Positions 7,320 through 15,769 of a stretch of 64,000 bases of DNA are shown here, one piece after another. Position 1 is the first letter of the stretch. The number at the start of each line of letters is the position of its first letter. The position numbers and the translations under genes were made by a program. The DNA comes from Streptomyces griseochromogenes (GTDB taxonomy: Bacteria; Actinomycetota; Actinomycetes; Streptomycetales; Streptomycetaceae), in the NCBI RefSeq assembly GCF_001542625.1, contig NZ_CP016279.1, positions 7,130,001 to 7,194,000 on the forward strand, read 5' to 3'. The notes beneath the pieces are model-generated. The model worked only from the letters and a program-made list of their open reading frames with translations, was not told the DNA's origin and did no database searches.

Positions 7320-8507
7320 ATGGTGACGGCGCGCCGGTTTCCGCTCGGCTCCGCGACCACGCTCACGGAGCTGGAGGACGACCCCCACCCCCGGCTGGCC
7401 CTGCTGCGCGCTCACGAACCGGTTTCGTGGGTCCCCGTGCTGGGCGGCTGGCTGGTGACCCGACGTGATCTCGCGCTGCGCGTGATGCGCGACGCGGCGA
7501 CCTTCACGGTGGACGACCCCCGCTTCTCCACCGCCCGGGTGGTCGGTCCGAGCATGCTCTCCCTGGAGGGTGCCGAGCACAAGCGGCACCGCGCCCCGTT
7601 CACCGACCCGTTCCGCACGCAAGACGTGCACGACCGGTTCACCGGGTTCGTGGAACAGGAGGCCGCCCGGCTCGTGGAAGGCATCAGGCCGCGTGGCAGC
7701 GCCGAACTACGCCGGGAGGTGGCCGGGCCATTGGCCGTCGCCGTCGTCGCCGAGTCGCTGGGCTTGGTCGACGCGGACGCCGAGGCGGTGCTGTCCTGGT
7801 ACGACGCCATCGTGAGCGCGGTCTCCGACATCACCGCCGGGCTGTCGGCGAACCCCGCCGGGGCGGTGGCGTTCGACCGGCTGCGCGCAAGCGTCGAGGC
7901 GACGGTCGCGGCAGGCAGCGATGGGTCGCTGCTGGTCGCGGCCTCCGAGAGCATGCGCCTGACGCTGCCGGAGGTGGTCGCCAACGCCGCCGTGCTGATG
8001 TTCGGCGGTATCGAGACCACCGAGGGCATGATCGCCAACGCCGTACTGCACTTGTTGGCACACCCTGGTCAACTCGCCCTCGTGCATGCCGATCCAGACC
8101 TGGTCGATGCGGCGATCGAGGAATCGCTTCGCCTGGAACCCGCCGCGGCGGTCGTGGACCGCTACGCCACCGCCGACGTGACGATCGGCGGGGCCGACGT
8201 GCGGCGCGGGGATCTGGTGGTCGTCTCGCTCGCCGGCGCGAATCGCGACCCCGAGGTCTTCCAGTCCCCCGACAGTTTCGACCTGCGACGGGGCAACTCG
8301 CGCCTGCAGCTGGCCTTCGCGCACGGCCCGCACTTCTGTCCGGGCGCCCACCTTGCCCGTCTGGAAACCCGCGCCTGCCTCCTCGCACTCCTCGACCGTC
8401 TCCCCGGCCTGCGGCTCGACCCTGCCTCGTCCTCCGCCCCCAGAGGCCTGGTCTTCCGGAAGCCCCCGGCTCTGCGCGTCCGCTGGGACGTGCCCGCGCG
8501 GCGCTGA
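7320..8507 (+). CDS. cytochrome P450
   Basis: A 395-residue soluble bacterial P450 of normal length. Visible motifs: I-helix oxygen-activation segment GGIETT (229-234; E232 stands where acidic or Glu residues are common), ExxR as E268-S-L-R271, and the haem-binding loop FAHGPHFCPGAHLA with Cys340 as thiolate ligand. ATG at 7320 follows GGAGGG. No ferredoxin, reductase or biosynthetic genes adjoin it, so electrons must come from partners elsewhere and the substrate cannot be inferred. Confidence 0.93.
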   Translation: MVTARRFPLGSATTLTELEDDPHPRLALLRAHEPVSWVPVLGGWLVTRRDLALRVMRDAATFTVDDPRFSTARVVGPSMLSLEGAEHKRHRAPFTDPFRTQDVHDRFTGFVEQEAARLVEGIRPRGSAELRREVAGPLAVAVVAESLGLVDADAEAVLSWYDAIVSAVSDITAGLSANPAGAVAFDRLRASVEATVAAGSDGSLLVAASESMRLTLPEVVANAAVLMFGGIETTEGMIANAVLHLLAHPGQLALVHADPDLVDAAIEESLRLEPAAAVVDRYATADVTIGGADVRRGDLVVVSLAGANRDPEVFQSPDSFDLRRGNSRLQLAFAHGPHFCPGAHLARLETRACLLALLDRLPGLRLDPASSSAPRGLVFRKPPALRVRWDVPARR

Positions 8508-8820
8508 CTCGACGGTGGGTCACTCCCGCGTGGCGCCGCACCGGCACCGCCGAAGAAGGCCAGGTGGCGAACGGTTCGGGCGAGTGGGCGCGGATGCGCT
8601 CGATGCCGCCGAAGACAGCCCTCGGGTGGCTGTGCGTGAAGGAGCGGGCGAAGGGCCCGCCGTCGTGGTCCGGCTCCGTCTTCGCCGGCCACCGCGTTGT
8701 CGCCCTCCTCGTTCCCTCCCTCGGATGGCTTGACCCCCACCCCGCCGTGTGCGACAACACCGAACGGTGATTGGCTGTCCCGGTTCCCTCAGCCAGTCCA
8801 TCCACGGGAAGGCCCCAGCC
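8508..8820. other. 313-base gap without a recognised gene
   Basis: Frames on both strands are open in places but lack starts, ribosome sites and family resemblance. It holds the 3' flank of the P450 gene and the promoter region of the small DUF4177 gene. Confidence 0.4.
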
Positions 8821-9036
8821 ATGAGCAACCCCTACGCCCTCGAATACAAGGTCGTCACCTTCCGCGAGTCACTGATCGGAGACGCGCTGGACAGCGACAA
8901 GCTGGAGAAGGTTCTGAACAAGCATGCAGAGGACGGCTGGGTCCTCAAGGCGATCACCTCCGCCGACGTCAAGGGCCGCATAGGGCCTGGCGCGGTCGAG
9001 GGCCTGCTTCTGACTCTGGAACGTCCGCGCCGCTGA
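8821..9036 (+). CDS. DUF4177 family protein
   Basis: A 71-residue protein with the DUF4177 pattern: YEYKVVTFR-like start (YALEYKVVTFRESLIGD), LEKVLNKHAEDGWVLKAIT, and a closing VEGLLLTLERP. ATG at 8821 follows GGGAAGG, and the in-frame extension from 8749 is not conserved-looking. DUF4177 proteins are small alpha/beta proteins of unknown function, common in Streptomyces. It is convergent with the helicase gene to its right. Confidence 0.85.
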   Translation: MSNPYALEYKVVTFRESLIGDALDSDKLEKVLNKHAEDGWVLKAITSADVKGRIGPGAVEGLLLTLERPRR

Positions 9037-9252
9037 CGGCCGCGGGTCCTGGGCGGCACGGTGAACGGCGGGCTCCGCCGCACTCGGCGGTCTCGCGCGT
9101 ACGGGACCTGTGCCGCCGGAACGTCCAGAGGTCCAGCGAGGGACGGAGATCGCTCAGCGCACGGGCGCCGGCGGCTGGGCCGCCGGCTTCGTGGTGACGT
9201 CCGCCGACATGGCGATCAGGGCTCGCGGTGGTACGAGGGCACCGTTGCCGCC

Positions 9253-10737
9253 CTATGCGCCACGACGGACCCGGGCGGCCTTGCGGGCCTCGGCTATCTG
9301 GCGGGCCTCAGCGGACCGGCGAGACTCGCCACCGCCGCCGGCCCGCCCCGGGCGGGTGCCCATGCCGCGGAAGGGGGCACCGCCGCGCTTCGGGCGCTCC
9401 GTCACCGGCCCACTGCCGCCGACGGGCACACCGGAGGGAGCCTGGGCGCCGGTGATGCGGCTCAGCTCGGCCTCGCCGGAGCGGACCTGCGTGATCTGCG
9501 GCCTGATGCCGGCGTCGGACATGAGACGGACCAAGTCCCGGCGCTGGCCCGGGAGGACCAGCGTGACGACGCTGCCGGACTCGCCGGCGCGGGCGGTACG
9601 GCCACCGCGGTGCAGGTAGTCCTTGTGGTCGCTGGGCGGATCGACGTTGACGACGAGGTCGAGGTCGTCGACGTGAATGCCCCGGGCCGCGACGTTGGTG
9701 GCCACCAGCGTCGTGACGTCACCGGCCTTGAACTGTGCCAGGGTGCGGGTGCGCTGGGGCTGTGACTTGTCGCCGTGCAGCGCCGCGGCCTTCACGCCGC
9801 TGCTCAGCAGGTGCTTGGTGAACTGGTCGACAGCGTGCTTGGTGTCCAGGAACATGATCACACGCCCGTCGCGGGCAGCGATTTCGGTGGCGGTGGCGTA
9901 CTTGTCGGCGCCGTGCACCTGGAGCACGTGATGCTCCATCGTGGTGACCGCGTCCGCAGACGGGTCGACCGAATGGACCACCGGGTCATGGAGGTAACGA
10001 CGCACCAGGAGGTCGATGTTGCGGTCCAGCGTGGCCGAGAACAGCATGCGCTGGCCGTCGGGACGTACCTGGTCCAGCAGTTCGGTGACCTGCGGCATGA
10101 AGCCCATGTCCGCCATCTGGTCGGCCTCGTCCAGGACGGTGATGTTCACTCGGTCCAGGCGGCAGTCCTTGCGCTCGATGAGATCCGCGAGGCGGCCAGG
10201 AGTCGCGACGACCACCTCGGCCCCGGCACGCAGTGCGCCGGCCTGCCTGCCGATCGACATGCCGCCGACCACGGTGGCCAGCCGCAGCTTCAGCAACCGG
10301 GCGTACGGGGCCAGCGCATCGGTGACCTGCTGGGCCAGCTCTCGCGTGGGTACGAGGATGAGGGCCAGCGGCTTTCGCGACTCGGCACGCTGCCCGGCTG
10401 TTCGCACGAGGAGCGCCAGGCCGAAGGCGAGCGTCTTGCCCGATCCGGTGCGCCCGCGGCCCAGGACGTCGCGCCCCGCGAGGGAGTTCGGCAACGTGGC
10501 GGCCTGGATCGGGAACGGCTCGTTCAGGCCGCGACTGGTGAGCATCTCCAGCACCTCGACGGGCATGTCCAGTTCACCGAAGGTCGCGGCGGCGGGGAGG
10601 GCCGGGGTGACGGTGACCGGCAGCGCGAACTCCCCCTGAGGTGCGGAGGAACGGCGGCCGGTGTCGCCTGGACCGACGCCGGGGCGGCCCTGACCCCGTG
10701 GACGGAAACGGTCGTTCGTGCGGGCTGAACGGCTCAT
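9253..10737 (-). CDS. DEAD-box ATP-dependent RNA helicase (RhlE/DeaD type), copy 2
   Basis: A 494-residue paralogue of the helicase at 1.1-2.8 kb, with FPIQ, GRGRTGSGKT, PTRELA, TPGR, DEAD, SAT and HRGGRTARAG in order. The core is nearly collinear with copy 1, but the basic C-terminal tail is about 60 residues shorter (ending KAARVRRGA). ATG at 10737 was chosen because GAGGAAG lies 8 bases upstream and the protein then begins MSRSARTNDRFRPRGQ, like copy 1. It follows csp copy 2 on the same strand across a strong hairpin. An RNA-unwinding role alongside Csp is inferred. Confidence 0.92.
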   Translation of the reverse strand: MSRSARTNDRFRPRGQGRPGVGPGDTGRRSSAPQGEFALPVTVTPALPAAATFGELDMPVEVLEMLTSRGLNEPFPIQAATLPNSLAGRDVLGRGRTGSGKTLAFGLALLVRTAGQRAESRKPLALILVPTRELAQQVTDALAPYARLLKLRLATVVGGMSIGRQAGALRAGAEVVVATPGRLADLIERKDCRLDRVNITVLDEADQMADMGFMPQVTELLDQVRPDGQRMLFSATLDRNIDLLVRRYLHDPVVHSVDPSADAVTTMEHHVLQVHGADKYATATEIAARDGRVIMFLDTKHAVDQFTKHLLSSGVKAAALHGDKSQPQRTRTLAQFKAGDVTTLVATNVAARGIHVDDLDLVVNVDPPSDHKDYLHRGGRTARAGESGSVVTLVLPGQRRDLVRLMSDAGIRPQITQVRSGEAELSRITGAQAPSGVPVGGSGPVTERPKRGGAPFRGMGTRPGRAGGGGESRRSAEARQIAEARKAARVRRGA

Positions 10738-10856
10738 GGAGAACTTCCTCAACAGGGCGCGCATCGAGGAATTTCCGACAGGAACGAGCCGGATAAATTG
10801 CAAGAACGAGCCGAATGAAAATCTAAGAGAATTCCAGCGGAATACAGAAAGCAGTG

Positions 10857-10890
10857 GGCTGGGGCCCCACCGCAAGGCGGGGCCCCAGCC
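10857..10890 (-). terminator. strong hairpin between csp and helicase (copy 2)
   Basis: GGCTGGGGCCCC (10857-10868) and GGGGCCCCAGCC (10879-10890) form a perfect 12-bp stem. On the minus strand it is followed by CACTGCTTTCTG, a modest T-rich tail. It lies 18 bases after the csp stop, mirroring the hairpin after csp copy 1 with an unrelated sequence: conserved position, not conserved bases. Confidence 0.8.
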
Positions 10891-10908
10891 ATCTCGTGCG
10901 CTTCGGCG

Positions 10909-11112
10909 TCAGGCGGGAGTGATGTTCTCCGCCTGCGGACCCTTCTGGCCCTGCGTGATGTCGAAGTTCACCCTCTGACCTTCCTGGAGTTCACGGAAGC
11001 CCTGGGCGGCGATGTTCGAGTAGTGGGCGAAGACGTCCGGGCCGCCGCCGTCCTGCTCGATGAAGCCGAAACCCTTTTCCGCGTTGAACCACTTGACGGT
11101 GCCAGTAGCCAT
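10909..11112 (-). CDS. cold-shock protein (CspA/CSD family), copy 2
   Basis: 67 residues, differing from copy 1 at only a handful of positions (for example [15 protein letters not shown] against [15 protein letters not shown]). RNP1 (KGFGFI) and RNP2 (DVFAHYSNI) are intact. ATG at 11112 follows AAGGAGATG. A structured leader like that of copy 1 lies upstream, and a hairpin plus DEAD-box helicase gene follows. A nucleic-acid chaperone by family. That two near-identical proteins are kept 10 kb apart suggests dosage or differential regulation (inference). Confidence 0.95.
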   Translation of the reverse strand: MATGTVKWFNAEKGFGFIEQDGGGPDVFAHYSNIAAQGFRELQEGQRVNFDITQGQKGPQAENITPA

Positions 11113-11200
11113 GTCACATCTCCTTGGGGGCAGTGCCCGGGGACTCACACCGTGCGAATCCCTGCGTTGCCACAATGAGCCCCGTCCGGATAAGCACCGG

Positions 11201-11240
11201 AGATACAAAAATGCCCGACGACATGCAGTCGCCAAGGCAC
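11201..11240 (-). promoter_or_regulatory. terminator-like hairpin in csp leader (candidate attenuator, copy 2)
   Basis: On the minus strand GTGCCT/GGGCAT and GCGAC/GTCGT pair around a small internal bulge (11240-11211), followed by TTTTTGTATC. The stem is imperfect and different in sequence from copy 1, yet it has the same place between the shared 14-base motif and the ribosome binding site, and the same T-run. Covariation-like conservation of shape supports a real RNA element. Confidence 0.55.
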
Positions 11241-11250
11241 TTGAAGTTTC

Positions 11251-11282
11251 GGGAACCACAACTGCAACTACGATCAAGTTTA
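11251..11282 (-). promoter_or_regulatory. csp promoter -10 and shared leader motif (copy 2)
   Basis: Minus-strand TAAACT (11282-11277) is a plausible -10 box. Eight bases on begins GTTGCAGTTGTGGT (11268-11255), identical to the motif at 685-698 before csp copy 1. The motif would stand at or near the transcript start. Confidence 0.55.
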
Positions 11283-11650
11283 GCACGGCACACGCATCCG
11301 CACCGCTTTCACCCGTGCCGTAAGAGCTCGACACCGCGGGAACACCGGATCAATACACCAGTCGGCACTGACTCGACTATATACGGAAGGCGAATTTTAA
11401 GATTGCACGAAGTGCGGCCAAGGAGAGCGTGCCCTCTTTAGTGACGATTACCCGGCTTCCACGATCCTCGCGTTGCCCGGAAAGAGCTTTCTGCCGAGAT
11501 GCCCGGTCCTGAGGGCGGCTTCCGACTCCACGGCCTCGATGTCGGCGACCCGCACTCCGCACGGGTGCTTCCGTGGCTCCGCAGTGCGGGGACGCAGCGT
11601 CGGTGTCGGTCGTCCCGGAGGGGCGGAGGGTGTCCTGGGCATGGAGGAAC
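11283..11650. other. gap between csp promoter and MFS gene
   Basis: Unusually AT-rich for this window around 11340-11450, and no gene was recognised. A minus-strand frame ending at a stop at 11448 reads VADIEAVESEAALRTGHLGRKLFPGNARIVEAG, which looks like a real protein tail, but it has no start and I cannot name a family. It may be a decayed gene end. Confidence 0.4.
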
Positions 11651-12958
11651 TCACCCCTGCGCACGTAGCTCGGCCGGTGCCGGCAGGGCTGCCAGCTTGG
11701 TGACAGGGGACGCGAAGAGTCCGATCGCCACGGCGGCGGAGCCGATCGCCGCGACGGTCAGGGCGCCCCTGCCGCCGAGCGCGCCGGTCAGGAGCCCGGC
11801 GGACAGGCCACCGAGTGCGCCGCCGCCGAACAGCAGCGTCCGGAAGGCCGCGGTCATCCGCCCCATCATGGTCCCGGGAGTGCTCGTCTGCCGGAGGCTG
11901 ACGATGATGACATTGGCGACGCCGAGTCCCAGGTACGTGACGAAGAAGGACGCCACGCACATCGCGATCACCAGCCGGGTCGGTCCGGCGGCGGTGGCGA
12001 GGAGGCTGGGACCGAGCAGCAGGGCCGACTGGGCCAGCAAGTAGACGCGTCCGAGGCGGAACCGCCTGATCACCCGTCCGGAGACCAACGCGCCGATGAG
12101 GCCGCCCACCGAGGCCGTGGCGAAGATGCCGCCGAGAACCGACGGGGCGAGATGCAGGTCGCGTGTGCCGTGGAGCAGGAACATCGTCCATACGGTGATC
12201 ATGGAGAAGTTGCAGCAGAACCCGACGAGCGCAAGGGCGCGCAGGATCCTGTCCGTCATGACCCAGCGGAGGCCGTCCCGCAGCTCCGACCGGATGCGGC
12301 GGCGGGTGCCCCGCTCCGGACGCGGCTCGGGCGTGCGGATGAGCAGCAGGGAGATCACGGAGACCAGGTACGAGAAGACGTCCACGATCAGTGCCACCGG
12401 CGCGGTCAGCGCCGACACCAGGACGCCTGCCAGACCGGGCCCCGCCACGTCCGCCGTGGAGGAGCTGACGCCCATCTTCGCGCTCGCCTCGACATACTGA
12501 TCGGGGTCGCGGACCAGGGTGGGGACGTACGACATCCAGCTGACGTCGAACAGCACCGACGCGACACCGACGGCGCACGCGATGACCGTCAGGGTGACCA
12601 TGCTGAGGGCGTCCGCCCAGTGCAGGACGGGGACCAGCGCCAGCAGGACCATCCGGACCAGGTTCGCCGCGAGCATGACTCTGCGCCTGCGGACCCGGTC
12701 CACCCAGACCCCGAAGATCAGGGCGAGGCCGAGGTAGGGGGCGAGCTGCAGGAACCGCAGCAGTCCCACCTGCTCGTCGCTCGCCCCGAACGCGCGGATG
12801 GCGGTGAGGGGCAGCGCGAGGGTCGTCACCTGGGTGCCGAGCAGCGACACGGTCTCGCCCAGCCAGAACTTGAGGAAGTCGCCGTTGCGCCAGAGGGTCC
12901 TGGGTGGCTTTCCGGCCGCCGTCTCCGGGCCGGCCGCCGCCACGTTCGCCGACGCCAT
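11651..12958 (-). CDS. MFS transporter (EntS/MFS_3-like efflux type)
   Basis: A 435-residue major facilitator with about 12 hydrophobic segments. The N-terminus (LWRNGDFLKFWLGETVSLLGTQVTTLALPL) and the loop GVWVDRVRRRRVM between helices 2 and 3 are typical of the MFS_3 / enterobactin-exporter-like group. Its ATG overlaps the stop of the upstream aminotransferase gene by one base (TGATG), so the two are translationally coupled. Export of the product, or of a toxic substrate, of the aminotransferase step is the simplest reading, but the solute is unknown. Confidence 0.88.
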   Translation of the reverse strand: MASANVAAAGPETAAGKPPRTLWRNGDFLKFWLGETVSLLGTQVTTLALPLTAIRAFGASDEQVGLLRFLQLAPYLGLALIFGVWVDRVRRRRVMLAANLVRMVLLALVPVLHWADALSMVTLTVIACAVGVASVLFDVSWMSYVPTLVRDPDQYVEASAKMGVSSSTADVAGPGLAGVLVSALTAPVALIVDVFSYLVSVISLLLIRTPEPRPERGTRRRIRSELRDGLRWVMTDRILRALALVGFCCNFSMITVWTMFLLHGTRDLHLAPSVLGGIFATASVGGLIGALVSGRVIRRFRLGRVYLLAQSALLLGPSLLATAAGPTRLVIAMCVASFFVTYLGLGVANVIIVSLRQTSTPGTMMGRMTAAFRTLLFGGGALGGLSAGLLTGALGGRGALTVAAIGSAAVAIGLFASPVTKLAALPAPAELRAQG

Positions 12959-14214
12959 CAGCGGTTCCTCTGCCCCTGCTCAGCGAGTTCGGCGACGGCT
13001 GCGGCGACCGTGTCGACCTCGTCCTCGGTGTTGTAGTAGTGCGGTGACAGGCGCAGGCACCAGTCGACATCCTTGTCGCCGAAGTCGTGCTGCGCGAACT
13101 CCCGGAAACTCAAAGCCGAGTTGATGCCCTGCTCGTCCAGGGCCGTCTTGAACGGCTGCGGCTGCCAGCCCTCGATCTCGAAGGTGACGAGCGCCGCCGG
13201 GGCCGGCCCGCGGTCGAGGAGCCGTATGCCGGGGATGTCTGCCAGGCGGTCGCGCAGCCGGGCGGCCAGCGCGGGCGTCCGGCGGGAGATCGGCTCCAGG
13301 CCGACCCGAAGGGCGTAGCGCACCGCCGCCGCGCAGCCGAGCAGGGTGGCGTACGGGAACTCCCACTCCTCGAACCGTGCGGCGCTGTCCACCGGCCGGT
13401 ACGTCTCGGGCTCGACCCAGCGGGCGCCGTACATGTCGATGAACAGGGGCTCGTAGCCCTCCCGCAGGACGCGGTCGGAGACGTAGAGGAAACCCGAACC
13501 GCGCGGGCCGCGAAGGAACTTGCGGCAGGTCGCGGTGAGCAGGTCGCAGCCGATCTCGTCCACGTCGATCGCGTACTGCCCCACCGACTGGCAGGCGTCC
13601 ACGAGGTAGAGCAGGCCCAGTTCCCGGCAGTGGCGGCCGATCTCGGCCACCGGCTGGACGAGGCCGGAGTTGGTGGGCACATGCGTCGCGGCGACGAGGC
13701 GGGGGCGGCGGGAACGCATGAGCGCCGCCATGGCGTCGACGTCGACGCCGCTGCCGTCGGGGTGGTCGGGGGCGTGGACGATCTCGACACCGAAGCGTTT
13801 GCGCAGGGCGAGGAACGCGATCTGGTTGGAGATGAAGTCGTTGCGCGTGGTGAGGATGACGTCGCCGGCCCGGAAGTCGATCGCCGACAGGGCCTTGGTG
13901 TACGCATAGGTCGCGCTGCCGGCGAAGGCGATGTTGCCGGGTCCGGTGCCCAGGATGTCGGCGACCGACGCGTAGAAGTCACGGACCTGGGCTTCCCGTG
14001 CGGCGGAGGCCTCGTAACCGCCGATGGCCGCCTCCAGTCGGAGGTGTTCGGTCATCGCCGCGAGGACGGGGTGGGCCACCAGGCCGCAGCCCGCGTTGTT
14101 GAAGTGGATGACCGACTCGCAGCCCGGGGTGTCGGCGCGCAGCGCCGCGATCCCGGCCGCCGTCTCGAGAAGCGATTCTTCAGCGGGGAGAGAAGCGTTA
14201 CTCTGTTGTCTCAT
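12958..14214 (-). CDS. class V aminotransferase (isopenicillin-N epimerase / cysteine desulfurase-like fold)
   Basis: A 418-residue PLP enzyme. The aminotransferase class V fold shows in HFNNAGCGLV near the N-terminus, VAATHVPTNSGLVQPV, LYLVDACQSVGQ (cofactor-binding Asp) and TATCRKFLRGPRGSGFLYV, where K232 should form the Schiff base. The desulfurase active-site Cys loop is not evident, so an epimerase, lyase or transaminase role fits better. ATG at 14214 overlaps the start codon of the divergent MocR gene (shared CATG), and no ribosome site precedes it, suggesting a leaderless message. It forms an operon with the MFS gene. The substrate is probably an amino compound that the MocR protein also senses (inference). 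Confidence 0.85.
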   Translation of the reverse strand: MRQQSNASLPAEESLLETAAGIAALRADTPGCESVIHFNNAGCGLVAHPVLAAMTEHLRLEAAIGGYEASAAREAQVRDFYASVADILGTGPGNIAFAGSATYAYTKALSAIDFRAGDVILTTRNDFISNQIAFLALRKRFGVEIVHAPDHPDGSGVDVDAMAALMRSRRPRLVAATHVPTNSGLVQPVAEIGRHCRELGLLYLVDACQSVGQYAIDVDEIGCDLLTATCRKFLRGPRGSGFLYVSDRVLREGYEPLFIDMYGARWVEPETYRPVDSAARFEEWEFPYATLLGCAAAVRYALRVGLEPISRRTPALAARLRDRLADIPGIRLLDRGPAPAALVTFEIEGWQPQPFKTALDEQGINSALSFREFAQHDFGDKDVDWCLRLSPHYYNTEDEVDTVAAAVAELAEQGQRNR

Positions 14215-14235
14215 GTCCGACAGTAGCAGTACTGA
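14190..14235. promoter_or_regulatory. face-to-face leaderless promoters with overlapping start codons
   Basis: The divergent genes share CATG at 14212-14215: minus ATG at 14214, plus ATG at 14213. On the plus side TACTCT (14199-14204) sits 8 bases before the ATG. On the minus side TACTGT (14225-14220) sits 5 bases before it. Neither start has a Shine-Dalgarno site. The layout fits two leaderless messages whose promoters overlap, which would let one bound MocR protein control both. Confidence 0.5.
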
Positions 14236-15625
14236 GGCGCTGGTGGGGATACTCCGCGGGGAGATCGCCCGTCTCACACCCGGTGACCGGATGCCCAGCA
14301 GCCGGGAGTTGACGGCACGTCACGGCGTCAGCCCGGTGACGGTGTCGAGGGCGTTCGCCCAACTGTCCGCCGAGGGCGAGGTGGTCACCCGCCCGGGCAG
14401 TGGCACTTACGTCGCCCCGCGCCGCACTCGTTCGGCCGCCGATGCGCCGGACACCTCCTGGCAGGCGGTGGCACTCGCCGGACGTGACTTCGATCCGGGC
14501 GCCGCGGACAGTCTTTCGGATGCGCCGCCCGCAGGCGGGATCGCCATGGCAGGCGGCTATCTGCACCCATCACTGCGCCCGGAACGGGCGTTGAGCGCGG
14601 CCCTGGCCCGGGCGGCCCGCCGTCCCGGCGCCTGGGACCGGGCGCCCGCCGCGGGCCTGGCGCCGCTGCGCGCGGCCTTCGCCCAAGCGGCCGGAAGCGC
14701 GGTCGGCCCTGAGGACGTACTGATCACCGGCGGCGGCCAGGGCGCACTGTCGATGCTGTTCCGAGCGCTGGCCGCGCCGGGCAGCCCGGTGCTGGTGGAG
14801 TCGCCGACGTACCCGGGCGCACTGGCCGCCGCCCGCGCGGCGGGGCTGCGCCCGGTGGCCGTACCGATGGACGGCGAAGGTGTCCGTCCCGACCTGCTGG
14901 CCGACGCCTTCGCCGTGACCGGGGCCCGGCTGCTGTACTGCCAGCCCACCTTCCACAATCCGACCGGCGCCGTGCTCGCGCCGGCGCGACGCCGCCAGGT
15001 CGTGGACGTGGCCCGCGCCGCAGGGGCATTCCTCGTCGAGGACGACTTCGCCCGCCACCTCGGCCACGGCGGCCCGGTGCCTCTCCCCCTGGTCTCGGAC
15101 GATCGCGACGGCACCGTGGTCCAGCTGACCTCGCTGACCAAGCCGGCCTCGCCGAGCCTGCGCATCGGGGCGGTGATCGCCCGTGGACCGGTGATGCGAA
15201 GACTGCAGGGGATGCGGCGGGTGGACGACTTCTTCGTCGCCAGGCCGCTGCAGGAGGCGGCCTTGGAACTGGTGAGCACTCCCGCGTGGGACCGGCATCT
15301 GCGTGCCCTTTCCACGCGCCTGAGGGAGCGTTGTGCGGTGCTGACCGGCACCATGGCGCGCGAACTGCCCGACTGGACGCCGACCCGGATCCCGGACGGT
15401 GGCCTGCACCTGTGGGTCCAGCTACCGCCCGGCCTTGAGGACTCCGCCGTCGCGGACGCGGCACGGGCCCACGGTGTGGCGGTCAACGCGGGGGCCCGCT
15501 ACTTCCCGGCCGAGCAGCCAGGCGCCTGCCTGAGGCTCGGCTTCGCGGCTTCGGAGGACCTCGCCGACCTCGCCGAGGGCGTCCGCCGCCTCGGTGCGGC
15601 GGCACGAGCGTGCGCCACGGCATGA
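14213..15625 (+). CDS. MocR-type regulator (GntR wHTH fused to aminotransferase-fold domain)
   Basis: A 470-residue protein. Residues 1-70 form a GntR winged helix (PSSRELTARHGVSPVTVSRAFAQLSAEGEVVTRPGSGTYV). Residues about 110-465 form an aminotransferase class I fold with ITGGGQGALSMLFRAL, YCQPTFHNPTGAV, VEDDFARHL and the PLP-binding TSLTKPASPSLRIG (K310). MocR proteins sense PLP-amino acid adducts rather than catalyse, and usually control a neighbouring gene. Here the divergent class V aminotransferase and MFS operon is the obvious target. The start at 14213 gives the family's usual N-terminus; the longer frame from 14024 runs into the neighbour. Confidence 0.92.
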   Translation: MSDSSSTEALVGILRGEIARLTPGDRMPSSRELTARHGVSPVTVSRAFAQLSAEGEVVTRPGSGTYVAPRRTRSAADAPDTSWQAVALAGRDFDPGAADSLSDAPPAGGIAMAGGYLHPSLRPERALSAALARAARRPGAWDRAPAAGLAPLRAAFAQAAGSAVGPEDVLITGGGQGALSMLFRALAAPGSPVLVESPTYPGALAAARAAGLRPVAVPMDGEGVRPDLLADAFAVTGARLLYCQPTFHNPTGAVLAPARRRQVVDVARAAGAFLVEDDFARHLGHGGPVPLPLVSDDRDGTVVQLTSLTKPASPSLRIGAVIARGPVMRRLQGMRRVDDFFVARPLQEAALELVSTPAWDRHLRALSTRLRERCAVLTGTMARELPDWTPTRIPDGGLHLWVQLPPGLEDSAVADAARAHGVAVNAGARYFPAEQPGACLRLGFAASEDLADLAEGVRRLGAAARACATA

Positions 15626-15769
15626 GGCACGAACACACTCTGTGTCCACCGAGCGGTGCCGCGACGCCCTCGCACGCGGCTCCCACACCGTTCCGGACTT
15701 GCGGCCGCACTGGGCGCCTTCGCCCTGTTCGCCGCGGCGCTTCTCGCCTGCATGGCCTGGCGTGACAGG

